From NCBI GenBank assembly GCA_019931245.1, contig JAINDL010000046.1:1-32020 (forward strand): DNA of 32,020 bases, given 5' to 3'. Under the pieces are notes generated by a model, which was not told the DNA's origin, searched no databases, and saw nothing but the letters and a program-made list of their open reading frames with translations. Below, in pieces: positions 7,209 to 14,930 of this stretch; the stretch's first letter is position 1; every line of letters starts with the position of its first letter. The position numbers were made by a program, and so were the translations under genes. This DNA is from Bryobacteraceae bacterium CoA2 C42 (GTDB taxonomy: Bacteria; Acidobacteriota; Terriglobia; Bryobacterales; Bryobacteraceae).

Positions 7209-8213
7209 CTAGCCCTCGGTGGAGAAGCCGTGCTGCTTGCGGTGGTGCGGGCCGTCGTACATCTTCGAGCTCTTGAACAGCTCGTGGCGCCCATCGCCGG
7301 CGTGGTCTTTCACACGAAGCCGCAGCGCCTCCATTTCCGCCGGCGACATCGGCTTGAAGTTGCGCGCCAACGCCACATCGGCCTTCAACTGCGCCATCGA
7401 GGTAATGCCCATCACCTGCGCAGTGATCGGCAGGCTCAGGCAGTAGCGGTAACACTCCTCGGCCGTCAGACCCAACTGCTCCAGCAGCCGGCCCTGCGTG
7501 CTGCCGCCGCCCAGACCCTTCATGCCGATCACCCCCACGTTCTTCTGCAAACACACCGGCACCACCGACTTCTGGAAGCTGCGGTAGTAAGCGTCGCAGA
7601 CGTTGATGGGCATCTGCGCCGAGTCCCACGCATGGGGCTTGCCGAGCATCTTCAGGTGAATCTGCGGATCCTTATGGCCGGTGAAGCCGATGAAGCGTAC
7701 CTTGCCGGCCTTCTTGGCTTCGAGCGCGGCCTTCAAACCGCCTTTCTCAAAGACCCAGTCCGGGTCGTTGTCATAGACCATCTCGTGAAACTGCCAAAGG
7801 TCCAGGTGGTCGGTCTGCAGCCGGCGCAGAGATTCATCCAGGTTGCGCATCGAGCCCGCATAGTCACGCTCGCAGTTCTTGGTCATCAGAAAGACCTTGC
7901 CGCGGCGGTTATCCATCTTGAGCGCCTTGCCCATCACCTCTTCCGAGTGGCCGTTGTGATAGTCCCACGCGTTGTCAAAGAAGGTGAGACCTTCGTCCAT
8001 GGCGGCGTGCATGATGCGGATGGCCTCGGCGTCATCCTTGACGCTGCCGATGTGCCAGCCGCCCAGACAGGCGATCGAGACCTTGACGCCCGTACGCCCG
8101 AGCGTGCGCTGCGGCAGGCCGGCGCCGGGTGACTGGGCCATGGCCTGTTCGGCAAGAGCGGCCAGCGAGGCGGCCTGAAGGAAGTGGCGGCGGGAGTTGG
8201 GGGTGGTAGGCAT
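7209..8213 (-). CDS. Tat-exported aldo/keto reductase
   Basis: A 334-aa protein if started at the ATG at 8211-8213. The frame is open for 24 more codons upstream, but this start places a twin-arginine signal at the N-terminus (NSRRHFLQAASLAALAEQAMA), so it is preferred. The mature part is an aldo/keto reductase-family TIM barrel beginning QRTLGRTGVKVS. The catalytic tetrad is visible: D in FFDNAW, Y in WDYHNGHSEE, K in LMTKN and H in WQFHEM. The family reduces carbonyls with NAD(P)H. Export of a cofactor-dependent enzyme by Tat implies folding with cofactor in the cytoplasm; many acidobacterial and planctomycete paralogues share this layout. The substrate is unknown. A strong terminator lies just downstream, and the gene is divergent from the next glycosyltransferase gene. 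Confidence 0.88.
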   Translation of the reverse strand: MPTTPNSRRHFLQAASLAALAEQAMAQSPGAGLPQRTLGRTGVKVSIACLGGWHIGSVKDDAEAIRIMHAAMDEGLTFFDNAWDYHNGHSEEVMGKALKMDNRRGKVFLMTKNCERDYAGSMRNLDESLRRLQTDHLDLWQFHEMVYDNDPDWVFEKGGLKAALEAKKAGKVRFIGFTGHKDPQIHLKMLGKPHAWDSAQMPINVCDAYYRSFQKSVVPVCLQKNVGVIGMKGLGGGSTQGRLLEQLGLTAEECYRYCLSLPITAQVMGITSMAQLKADVALARNFKPMSPAEMEALRLRVKDHAGDGRHELFKSSKMYDGPHHRKQHGFSTEG

Positions 8214-8302
8214 AGGAGTTCCGATGAAGGGAGTGTACCGAAATGGGGCGTACGGTGCCAGGCGCCATTGAAGTTTCCCGGGCAAACCGCCGATAGATCC
8301 TC

Positions 8303-9607
8303 GTGAACCTGGAGGGAATTCGGAGCACTTACGTACATCAGGCGATCGCGGCGCGGATCTCGCGGATCTCGCGTTATTACGACGAGCTCATCCCGCATCT
8401 GCCTGTCCCGCACGATTCTGGCGAGTTATTGCGGATGATCGAATGTCCAGGTAAGCCGGGCGTCACCGCACTGGACGCCGGTCCGGCGCCGGACCGGCGG
8501 AGGGCGGTGCTCATCAACGGAACCTTCAACCACTCTCTCGATATCCAGAAGATCCTCGAGGATCTGCATCCGAAGTTAGGGCGGGAGGACCGGGTGATCG
8601 CCGTGGCATACAACCCCTACCTGCGGTTCCTGTACGCGCTGGGCAATGCGCTGGGGCTGCGGAAGGGTGAGCTGCCCTTTACGTTTCTTCGCGTTGTCGA
8701 CATGGAAGGGTTGGCGCAGCTGAGCGGCTATGAGCTGGTGAGCCATTCCCTGTGCGGTTACTCTCCGTTCCACCTGGGCGGCCTAGGGTGGTTGATCAAT
8801 CGGGTGATGCCTTTTCTGCCGGTTCTGCGCTGGCTGGCGTTTGGCTGTGTGCTGGTGCTGCGACCGAGGATGGGGAGGAAGGAGCGGCCGGGATTGACCG
8901 TGGTGATTCCGGCGCGGAACGAGCTTGGCAACATTGAGGCGGCGGTGGAAAGAATGCCCGATCTGGGATGTCCGCTTGAGGTGATCTTTGTCGAGGGTCA
9001 CTCCTCTGATGGAACGTGGGAAGAGATCGAGCGGGTGCGGCAGAGCTACGGGCAGCGGATGCTGATTCGGTCCGCAAGGCAGACCGGAAAGGGGAAGGCG
9101 GACGCCGTGCGCCTGGGTTTCTCGATGGCGACGATGCCGCTGCTGACGATTCTCGATGCCGATCTGACGATGCCCCCGGAAATGCTAGGCCGATTCTATG
9201 AGGCCTATGTCCAGGGCAGCGGCGATTTCATCAACGGCTCGCGTCTGCTGTACCCGATGGAGGGCGAGGCGATGCGACCGCTGAATCACCTCGGCAACGT
9301 GTTCTTCGCCCGGAGTTTGAGCTACGTGTTGGGGATCCGCCTCGGAGACTCTCTTTGTGGGACCAAGCTTCTGGCCCGCCACGACTATGAGCGGATGCGC
9401 GCCTGGCGGCGGGACTTCGGCGACTTTGATCCGTTCGGTGATTTCGAGCTTCTCTTTCCTGCGGCGGTGCTGGAGTTGGGCGTAGTGAATGTACCGATCC
9501 GCTATGCCGCGCGCACCTACGGCTCAACCAACATCAGTCGTTTCCGTCATGGGTTTGAGTTGTTGCGGATGACCATCATTGGTTTTTTCCGAATCCGCTG
9601 CCGCTGA
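8303..9607 (+). CDS. Glycosyltransferase family 2 with degenerate methyltransferase-like N-terminus
   Basis: A 434-aa protein from a GTG at 8303 with a poor ribosome site. Residues about 198-434 form a GT2 domain: LTVVIPARNE (198-207), FVEGHSSDGTWEEI, QTGKGKADAVR, DAD at 285-287, FINGSRLLYPMEGEAMR, LCGTKLL, FGDFDPFGDFELLF and ARTYGSTNISRFRHG. Together these match a family that I recall as usually fused to an N-terminal class I SAM-dependent methyltransferase. Residues 1-185 align with that N-terminal half in order and length. The glycine-rich SAM motif, expected near residues 55-62 as something like LEIGCGTG, reads TALDAGPAP, so methyltransferase activity is doubtful. A membrane-associated segment lies at about 160-187 (LGWLINRVMPFLPVLRWLAF). 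Probably involved in surface glycan synthesis; donor and acceptor are unknown. Divergent from the aldo/keto reductase gene, with 89 bp between starts. Confidence 0.88.
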   Translation: MNLEGIRSTYVHQAIAARISRISRYYDELIPHLPVPHDSGELLRMIECPGKPGVTALDAGPAPDRRRAVLINGTFNHSLDIQKILEDLHPKLGREDRVIAVAYNPYLRFLYALGNALGLRKGELPFTFLRVVDMEGLAQLSGYELVSHSLCGYSPFHLGGLGWLINRVMPFLPVLRWLAFGCVLVLRPRMGRKERPGLTVVIPARNELGNIEAAVERMPDLGCPLEVIFVEGHSSDGTWEEIERVRQSYGQRMLIRSARQTGKGKADAVRLGFSMATMPLLTILDADLTMPPEMLGRFYEAYVQGSGDFINGSRLLYPMEGEAMRPLNHLGNVFFARSLSYVLGIRLGDSLCGTKLLARHDYERMRAWRRDFGDFDPFGDFELLFPAAVLELGVVNVPIRYAARTYGSTNISRFRHGFELLRMTIIGFFRIRCR

Positions 9608-9650
9608 TCCCGGGCCGCTGGACGCCCGTTACCGGCCTGCGATGGCGGAA

Positions 9651-9746
9651 CTATCGCGGCCGGATTTCGTCGACGCGGACCGTCTTGACGCGCGCGAAGT
9701 TCGGAGTGGGTCGCCGGTGGATAGCGGGGTCTGTGGCTGGTTGCAA
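9651..9746 (-). pseudogene. Decayed 3' fragment of a GT-C paralogue (copy A)
   Basis: On the minus strand this stretch encodes LQPATDPAIHRRPTPNFARV then KTVRVDEIRPR and a TAG stop. It lines up with the C-terminal end of the neighbouring GT-C gene, LFPETYRWLTTDFRRVKTIG then IYEIWQR and stop, sharing the frame of RVKT, EI and the final R. At DNA level CGTCTTGACGCG and flanking bases are shared with 10309-10320. No start or upstream body of such a gene is present. Best read as a leftover end of a duplicated gene. Confidence 0.5.
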
Positions 9747-9767
9747 CGGCAGCGGCGCCGGGCCGGC

Positions 9768-9990
9768 GCGGCCTGTGAGCTTTTTTGAACACGCGCACAA
9801 CGGACTCGCTTCGGCCCGGCAGGAGGGGCGTTTTCCTCGCCGTTGGCGCCGAAGCGGCCTGTGAGCTTTTTTGAACACGCGCACAACGGACTCGCTTCGG
9901 CCCGGCAGGAGGGGCGATTTCCTCGCCGTTGGCGCCGAAGCGGCCTGTGCGCTCTTTTTCAACACGCGCACAACGGACTCGCTTCGGCCC
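9768..9990. repeat. Tandem repeat, 86-bp unit, 2.6 copies
   Basis: Units start at 9768, 9854 and 9940. Units 1 and 2 differ by one base (GTTTTCC versus GATTTCC); unit 3 is truncated after 9990, has one inserted base and differs in its T tract. Each unit contains GCGGCCTGTGAGC, a run of about six T, the core CGCGCACAACGGACTCGC, and then GCAGGAGGGGCG. An inverted repeat GCCGAAGCG / CGCTTCGGC (9848-9856 and 9893-9901) spans each junction, so transcripts could fold. An inverted core copy sits at 6934-6959. There are no unique spacers, so it is not a CRISPR array. Confidence 0.9.
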
Positions 9991-10104
9991 GTGCGCTTCC
10001 GTGACTTCGTCAGTCGTTGGCACAACCCATTCGATAGCGGGCCTTCACGTCGATTCCCCCAGGGGCGACCGTCGCGTCGGCCAAATGCTCAAATTTCTGC
10101 GTTT

Positions 10105-10215
10105 TTACATGACCGTCAGCATCCCGGGGCCACAGCGTGCTCCGGGCGCAGGTTTTTCACGTCCGGGTTTCGTAGTCAGCCGCCGGTAGATTTTGCGGAC
10201 TGTTTCTGGTTGCAA
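10105..10215 (-). pseudogene. Decayed 3' fragment of a GT-C paralogue (copy B)
   Basis: The minus strand reads LQPETVRKIYRRLTTKPGRE before reaching a stop at 10105. The part LQPETVRKIYRRLTT parallels LFPETYRWLTT of the adjacent GT-C gene and LQPATDPAIHRRPT of copy A. DNA around TTGCAACCAG and the C/G-rich bases before it are shared with copy A but not with the intact gene, so A and B probably come from one ancestral paralogue. Similarity is lost after LTT. Confidence 0.4.
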
Positions 10216-10277
10216 CAGCAGCAGGACCGCGCCGGGCCGCGCCTTCTTCGGGGCCACCGCGTACCCAGAGCGCCGGC

Positions 10278-11915
10278 TTATCGCTGCCAGATTTCATATA
10301 TGCCGATCGTCTTGACGCGGCGAAAGTCCGTAGTCAGCCAGCGGTAGGTCTCCGGGAAGAGCTCGACGGACGCCGTCTGCGGCATGAAGACGGCCGTCTC
10401 CCGCACGAATACGCGTACTTCGTTCTTCTTGAGGGCGGATAGGATCGCCTGGTCGAGGGCCGGGATATCCTGCTGGCGGAAGGTGTGGCCCTCAAGAAAG
10501 AACAGGAGCGGTTGTGGCGGGATGCGCCCGGTGAGCCCGTACAGGATCGTGGCGTCGTTATAGAGGAAGAAATTGTGGGGCTGGCCGGCGAGAAACTGGT
10601 AGAGCTGCTCAAACTGCTCCCGCTCGACAACCGGTGGGTTCTCGCCGTAAGAGGCGGGCGTGGGATGGCCCCAAACCACGTTTGCGGCCGTGGGGATGGC
10701 AAGCGGCTGCTCAAACACGGCGCCTGGGCGAAACTCGTGGACCGCCCGCCCGCGGGCGACCGCCAGCCCCTTTTCGAGCAGCAGAAGCGCGAAGAAGGCG
10801 AACACCATCGAGGCGAGCCGGTTGATGGCGCCCGGTTTAAGAATGGGAGATCCGGTTTCGGTATTCATCAGGGCGAGCCGGTTCCAGAACAGGTGCGCCA
10901 GGATGGCGAGAGCAAGGCCAAACGAGAGACCGATAAAGGGAAGAGCGTTTTCCGGATCGTTCAGGGCGGTGTGCCGGAACGTGTTTTGATACAAGACCAT
11001 CGTCACGGCCAGCACCGAAGCCACGCGGAGCCGGAGGTTGCGTTCGCCGGAAAACGACGAGGCGAAGCCGAGCAGCGACGCAATCAGGATGATGGCGGCG
11101 GCGTACCGCATGAGTTCGAGCGGAGAGTCCATCGTCGAGAGGAGGCGAATGATCTGGAGCGGATCCCGCGGCAGCCGGTTCCCGGCCAGAGACATCGGGA
11201 TGGTGAAGGCATGCAGGATGAAGCCATCCCAGTCGGAGACAAAACGAACCCAAAGCAGGAACGCGCCCACCCCAGTGGCGAGACCGGCGGCCAGGGGTAG
11301 CAACTGCCGCGGGAGTTGTCGCCAGTTCGGCAGGATTTGCGCCGCTAGGATCGCCGTGGCCGGGATCGCGAACAGGAGTCCTGCGTTCTGCTTGCACAGG
11401 ATGGCGCCAATACAGGCGAGGCCGGCCAGATACCGGGCGGGCCATGTTTCAAACTCGATCAGCAGCCAGACCGACAGCAGAGCAAAAAAGAAGGCCGCTT
11501 GCTCGTGCATGACGGCGCCGTAGGGGGTCTGAAACCAGAAGGCGGTGAGAAGACCGGCCGCGGCGGCGGGGATTCTGCTGCCGGGAAACAGGCGCCAGAC
11601 CAGACGCATGGAGATGGCGGCCCCTACCGCATTGAAAAACGCGGCCGGCAGGACCATGGCCGTAAAGTTGACGCCGAACAGATGGAACGCCAGCGCCTGC
11701 AGCCAAAGGACGCCGGGAAAATAGGCGGCGTAAAAATCTTTGTACAGCGTCTGACCCAGATAGACGCGGTAACCCCCGTCAAACACAATCGAGTGGTCCA
11801 AAATCATGAGACCGCGATGGCCGTAATGCCAAACCGCCCAGAAGGCGAACAGGCTGATCGCAACGAACATGGGCAGATTGCGGGACTGGGTCGGGGTGCG
11901 GGCGTTGGAGGACAT
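10278..11915 (-). CDS. Multi-pass membrane glycosyltransferase, GT-C fold (ArnT/PMT-like)
   Basis: A 545-aa integral membrane protein with roughly ten hydrophobic segments over residues 14-390 and a C-terminal soluble part of about 150 residues. The first external loop has the acidic pattern typical of GT39/GT83-type enzymes (D46 in FDGGYR, D60 in YKDFYAAYFPG). Such enzymes transfer sugars from polyprenyl-phosphate carriers to lipid, protein or glycan acceptors on the outer face of the inner membrane. Acceptor and donor cannot be read from sequence. An AGGAAG site lies 11 nt before the ATG. It converges with the GT2 fusion gene across the repeat-bearing gap, where pieces resembling its own 3' end are found. 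It lies downstream of the aminotransferase trio on the same strand. Confidence 0.85.
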   Translation of the reverse strand: MSSNARTPTQSRNLPMFVAISLFAFWAVWHYGHRGLMILDHSIVFDGGYRVYLGQTLYKDFYAAYFPGVLWLQALAFHLFGVNFTAMVLPAAFFNAVGAAISMRLVWRLFPGSRIPAAAAGLLTAFWFQTPYGAVMHEQAAFFFALLSVWLLIEFETWPARYLAGLACIGAILCKQNAGLLFAIPATAILAAQILPNWRQLPRQLLPLAAGLATGVGAFLLWVRFVSDWDGFILHAFTIPMSLAGNRLPRDPLQIIRLLSTMDSPLELMRYAAAIILIASLLGFASSFSGERNLRLRVASVLAVTMVLYQNTFRHTALNDPENALPFIGLSFGLALAILAHLFWNRLALMNTETGSPILKPGAINRLASMVFAFFALLLLEKGLAVARGRAVHEFRPGAVFEQPLAIPTAANVVWGHPTPASYGENPPVVEREQFEQLYQFLAGQPHNFFLYNDATILYGLTGRIPPQPLLFFLEGHTFRQQDIPALDQAILSALKKNEVRVFVRETAVFMPQTASVELFPETYRWLTTDFRRVKTIGIYEIWQR

Positions 11916-11978
11916 GCGTCGCGGCTTCCTGCGAGTCTATCGGCGCCAGGCACGGCCGCCTTTAGGCCGACCGCTTGA

Positions 11979-12329
11979 CTATTGCTCGTTCTGCAGATCG
12001 CGCAGAAAATCGCGCCCGGCATTGCGCGGGTAGCCATAGTCCCACCAGGGATCGGCGGCGGCCGATTCCCAGATGCGAAGCTCCGTCTCTGTCAGCAGGG
12101 CGGCCAGCCGTGCGTCAGCCTCCGCGACGGCGGGCGCGAGGCCGGCCAGGTCGATGACGCCGCGCAGATCGAGATCATAGCGGTAGTCGCGGAGGCGGTA
12201 GGGGTATCCGCGCTCGACCTCGGTGACGAAGGCCTTCCAGCGTGCAATCAGGCCCAGCGCGCCGGCCTCGACAACGTGGGCCGGATAGCCGTTGTCGTCG
12301 AGGTAGGCCTGGACCTCCTCCGGGGTCAT
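11979..12329 (-). CDS. Small protein of unknown function (116 aa)
   Basis: It starts at the ATG at 12327-12329, which overlaps the stop of the upstream oxidoreductase gene (ATGA), indicating translational coupling. The same frame stays open back to 13013, but that part is antisense-free shadow of the oxidoreductase gene. The protein begins MTPEEVQAYLDDNGYPAHVV and is soluble, rich in Asp, Glu, Arg and Tyr, largely helical in appearance, and ends RDFLRDLQNEQ. It has no signal peptide or metal motif and I do not recognise a family. Its tight coupling to a Gfo/Idh/MocA oxidoreductase and a class III aminotransferase suggests an accessory role in the same sugar or amine pathway. Confidence 0.75.
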   Translation of the reverse strand: MTPEEVQAYLDDNGYPAHVVEAGALGLIARWKAFVTEVERGYPYRLRDYRYDLDLRGVIDLAGLAPAVAEADARLAALLTETELRIWESAAADPWWDYGYPRNAGRDFLRDLQNEQ

Positions 12330-13543
12330 GCCAGCGAAACGGTTTGCGAACCGTAGTCGATCAACGCTTCGCGGCCGCCGTTCAGGATCGAGAGCCGGCC
12401 CGCTTCGACCACCAGTTCGTTGTAGCGCGAATTCGACGGCGTGGCCAGAATCCCCTTCTGATCGATCGCCCGAAGCGCCGTCTGCCTCGCCCCGAGATCG
12501 AGGCCGGCCAGCGAGTCGATCGTGTCCAGGATGTAGTCCACGCTGCGCACGCCGTAGCCGACGGGCACAAGGCCCGGGCCGCCGAGGTCGTTGTACTGGA
12601 AGTAGTCCGGGCTTGGTTCGGAGTAGAAAGTTGCGCCCGGCGAATCGCCCTTCGTGGTCAGTGAATAGGCGAGACCACGGTACTGATCCGAGTGATCGAG
12701 CATGGCGCCGGAGGGGCCGCCGCAGTAGAGCGTCATGCCCTGCGTGTTCGGCCCGGCGGCTTCGTTCGGGTAGCAGAGCGAGGTCTGCACGTTCAGCACC
12801 CCGCCGTTGTTCCACCGCACTCGGGTGTCGCACCAGAGGTAGCCTTCGCGCCCGTTCGGATAGGTATCGACGATGCCGTAGTTCGAAACCGCTACCGGCA
12901 GCAGGCCCGTGATGAAGTGAACCAGGTCGACATAGTGGCAGCCGATGTAGGTGAACGTGTCGGTGTTTTCCTTCGTGCACCAGTTCTGGAAGTTGGAGTC
13001 GCGGTAGTACCACTTCTCCATCAGGCGCGCGGTGCCGAGCTTGAAGTCGCCCAGGCGGCCATCGCGGTAGAAGCCGCGGGCCTTGTGGGCGCGGTCGTCG
13101 AAGCGCTTGTGGTATTCAACGGCAACCAGGAGCCCCTTGGCGTGAGCCGTTTCCGCGATCGTCTCGGCCTCTTTCGCGGTGAGCACGAGCGGCTTGACGC
13201 ACAGAACATGCTGATTGGCTTCGAGCGCGTCCATCACGGCGGCGAAGTGCAACTGGTCGGGCAAGGCGACGAGGACCGTCGAGAACGGCGGGAGCTCTTT
13301 GAGCAACTCCTTATAGAGATGCGGCTGGGCGCCTTCCGTGGTGGGGAAGGCGCGGAACGACTGGCCCGGGAAGGCTTTCAGAATGGCCGGGGCGCTGGCG
13401 AGGGCCGCCACGGTGCGCTGGTGTTGGGCGCAAATGGTGATCTCGCCCAGCCGGCCCTGCCGCTGCCGGTGGTAGAGCGCCGGCAGGAGCTGATCATGGG
13501 TGATCATGCCGCCGCCGATGACGAGGGTGGGCGTTAGAGACAT
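12326..13543 (-). CDS. Gfo/Idh/MocA-family oxidoreductase
   Basis: A 405-aa protein with an N-terminal Rossmann domain (LVIGGGM, residues 8-13), the catalytic-lysine motif as VKP (K117; most family members have EKP), and a C-terminal alpha/beta substrate domain with YIGCHYVDLVHF, the usual site of the second catalytic residue. The family oxidises or reduces sugars, inositols and sugar nucleotides with NAD(P). Its start overlaps the 3' end of the aminotransferase gene by 10 bp and its stop overlaps the small downstream gene. An oxidoreductase next to a PLP aminotransferase is the arrangement used to make amino sugars or to break down cyclitols; the substrate is unresolved. The C-terminal stretch DYFQYNDLGGPGLVPVGYG is well formed, so the gene looks intact. 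Confidence 0.88.
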   Translation of the reverse strand: MSLTPTLVIGGGMITHDQLLPALYHRQRQGRLGEITICAQHQRTVAALASAPAILKAFPGQSFRAFPTTEGAQPHLYKELLKELPPFSTVLVALPDQLHFAAVMDALEANQHVLCVKPLVLTAKEAETIAETAHAKGLLVAVEYHKRFDDRAHKARGFYRDGRLGDFKLGTARLMEKWYYRDSNFQNWCTKENTDTFTYIGCHYVDLVHFITGLLPVAVSNYGIVDTYPNGREGYLWCDTRVRWNNGGVLNVQTSLCYPNEAAGPNTQGMTLYCGGPSGAMLDHSDQYRGLAYSLTTKGDSPGATFYSEPSPDYFQYNDLGGPGLVPVGYGVRSVDYILDTIDSLAGLDLGARQTALRAIDQKGILATPSNSRYNELVVEAGRLSILNGGREALIDYGSQTVSLA

Positions 13544-14895
13544 GAGACGAACGCTTCCTCAAACGTGGCCAGCGACTCGTCGACCGCTTCCCGCGTAATG
13601 TTGAGCGGCGGGCAGACCTTGATCGTGCCGCCGCCGAAGCCGACGGGGGAGAACATCAGCACGCCGCGTTCAATCGAAGCGCGGATGGCGTTCCAGGCCA
13701 GGTCGGCGTCCGGCTCCTTCGTCCCCGGCTTGACGCAGGCGATGCCCGCGACGAGTCCCTTGCCGTCCACCCAGCCAATCTGCGGGTACTTGGCCTTCAT
13801 GCCGTGGAAGTAGTTCAGCATGCGCTCGCCCATCACGCGCGCGTTCTCGACGAGATTCTCTTTGAGGATGATGTCGAGCGAGGCCAGCGCCGCCGCGGCG
13901 CAGACCGGGTTGCCGGAGTGCGTCGAGGTCATCGAGCCCGGAGGGAACAGGTCCATCACCTCGCGGGAGCCGATGATGCAGGCAATCGGCAGGGAGCTGG
14001 AGATGCCCTTGCCCCAGGTGGACAAGTCGGGCACAATACCGTAGTGTTCGAAGCCGGAGAAGGTGCCGGTGCGGCCGAAGCCCGCCTGCACCTCGTCGCA
14101 GGTGAGCAGAATCTGATGGTCCGTGCACCACTGCCGCATGCGCTGCATGTACTCAACCGGCGCAAACGAGGCCGAACCACCCTGGTAGGTTTCAAGCATA
14201 ACCCCGGCGATCTGCTCCGGCCCCACGCCTTTGTCGGCCAGCGCCTGCAGAAAGAACTCAAACGAAGTATCTTCCGTGCGGAACCCGTCCGGGAAGGGCA
14301 CCTGCACGAAGCCCGGATCGAGGTTGACGATCCACTCCTTCAGCGCCGGGATGCCGCCGGCCTGCTGCGAGCCGAGCGTGCGGCCGTGGAAGGCTTTCTC
14401 GTAGGAGACAATGATGTTCTTCTTCGGCCCGCCCACCTTGACGCCGTGCGCGCGCGAGAGCTTGATGGCGCATTCAACGGTCTCCGAGCCGACCGTCAGC
14501 AGAAACACCTTCTTATGCGGCTCCGGCATCAGATCCGACAGGCGCTTGACGAAAGTGGCGCGGACCTCATTGGGGAAGCAGTAGTTGGTCAGCAGGCCGT
14601 GCTGGGCCTGCTTGACGATGGCGTCGACGATTTCGGGGCGGCCGTGGCCGGCGTTGGTGATGAGCACGCCCGAAGACCAGTCGATCCACTGGTTGCCCCA
14701 GCGGTCGCGGACGGTGGTGTTGATGGCGGAGTCCCAGACGACCGGGGGCTGGCCCTGCATGGCGGCGGGCTCGTACTCGGCGAGTTGTTTGAGGATGGGG
14801 ATGGATTCAGGAACGGGGAAGTCCGTCACGATGCGGCGGAGGGCGGTTTCCACGCGGGGGACGGGGCGTGGGGTGAGGTCGTAAGTTCTGGCCAT
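13534..14895 (-). CDS. PLP-dependent class III aminotransferase
   Basis: A 453-aa fold-type I enzyme of the 4-aminobutyrate/ornithine aminotransferase class. PLP-phosphate contacts GSETVE (residues 136-141), the Asp in CDEVQAGFGRTG (D267) and the Schiff-base lysine in STWGKGISSSLP (K296) are all present, as is THSGNPVCAAAAL. It moves an amino group between an omega-amine or amino sugar and a keto acid, in the cytoplasm. It is the first gene of an overlapping trio with the Gfo/Idh/MocA oxidoreductase and the 116-aa protein. The minus strand reads AGAAGG just before the ATG at 14893-14895, and TAGAAT is a possible -10 box just upstream, shared with the divergent GtrA gene. GABA, a sugar or another amine could be the substrate. 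Confidence 0.9.
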   Translation of the reverse strand: MARTYDLTPRPVPRVETALRRIVTDFPVPESIPILKQLAEYEPAAMQGQPPVVWDSAINTTVRDRWGNQWIDWSSGVLITNAGHGRPEIVDAIVKQAQHGLLTNYCFPNEVRATFVKRLSDLMPEPHKKVFLLTVGSETVECAIKLSRAHGVKVGGPKKNIIVSYEKAFHGRTLGSQQAGGIPALKEWIVNLDPGFVQVPFPDGFRTEDTSFEFFLQALADKGVGPEQIAGVMLETYQGGSASFAPVEYMQRMRQWCTDHQILLTCDEVQAGFGRTGTFSGFEHYGIVPDLSTWGKGISSSLPIACIIGSREVMDLFPPGSMTSTHSGNPVCAAAALASLDIILKENLVENARVMGERMLNYFHGMKAKYPQIGWVDGKGLVAGIACVKPGTKEPDADLAWNAIRASIERGVLMFSPVGFGGGTIKVCPPLNITREAVDESLATFEEAFVSCL

Positions 14896-14930
14896 AACCT
14901 TCTATTCTAAACGGCTACACTGGTGGCTTA
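14896..14930. promoter_or_regulatory. Short divergent promoter region
   Basis: Only 35 bp separate the aminotransferase (minus) and GtrA-like (plus) starts. The central TATTCTAA/TTAGAATA is locally AT-rich and can serve as a -10 box in either direction (TATTCT plus; TAGAAT minus). The -35 elements would then lie inside the opposite coding sequences. Weak call. Confidence 0.3.

Larger units (their letters stand above)
9608..10277. other. 670-bp gene-free zone with repeats and decayed coding fragments
   Basis: It lies between the 3' ends of two convergent glycosyltransferase genes. It holds three copies of an 86-bp tandem repeat and two short minus-strand fragments resembling the C-terminus of the adjacent GT-C gene. 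Open frames crossing it in both strands translate the repeat into Arg-rich peptides without domain or ribosome site, so none is called. No clear intrinsic terminator with a long T tract was found, though each repeat unit contains T6 on the plus strand next to an inverted repeat. Confidence 0.6.

Noticed and set aside
9768-9990. CRISPR array
   Set aside because: The units are directly adjacent with no unique spacers, and no cas genes occur nearby.
9547-10025. Minus-strand frames translating the 86-bp repeat as GPKRVRCARV-type peptide repeats
   Set aside because: All frames are open through the repeat; no ribosome site or conserved protein, so it is a DNA repeat.
11940-11975. CGGCC/GGCCG hairpin after the 116-aa gene as a terminator
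   Set aside because: Only a 5-bp stem with no T tract.
11979-13013. 344-aa version of the small minus-strand gene
   Set aside because: The upstream two thirds overlaps the clear Gfo/Idh/MocA gene in another frame; the coupled ATG at 12327-12329 is a better start.
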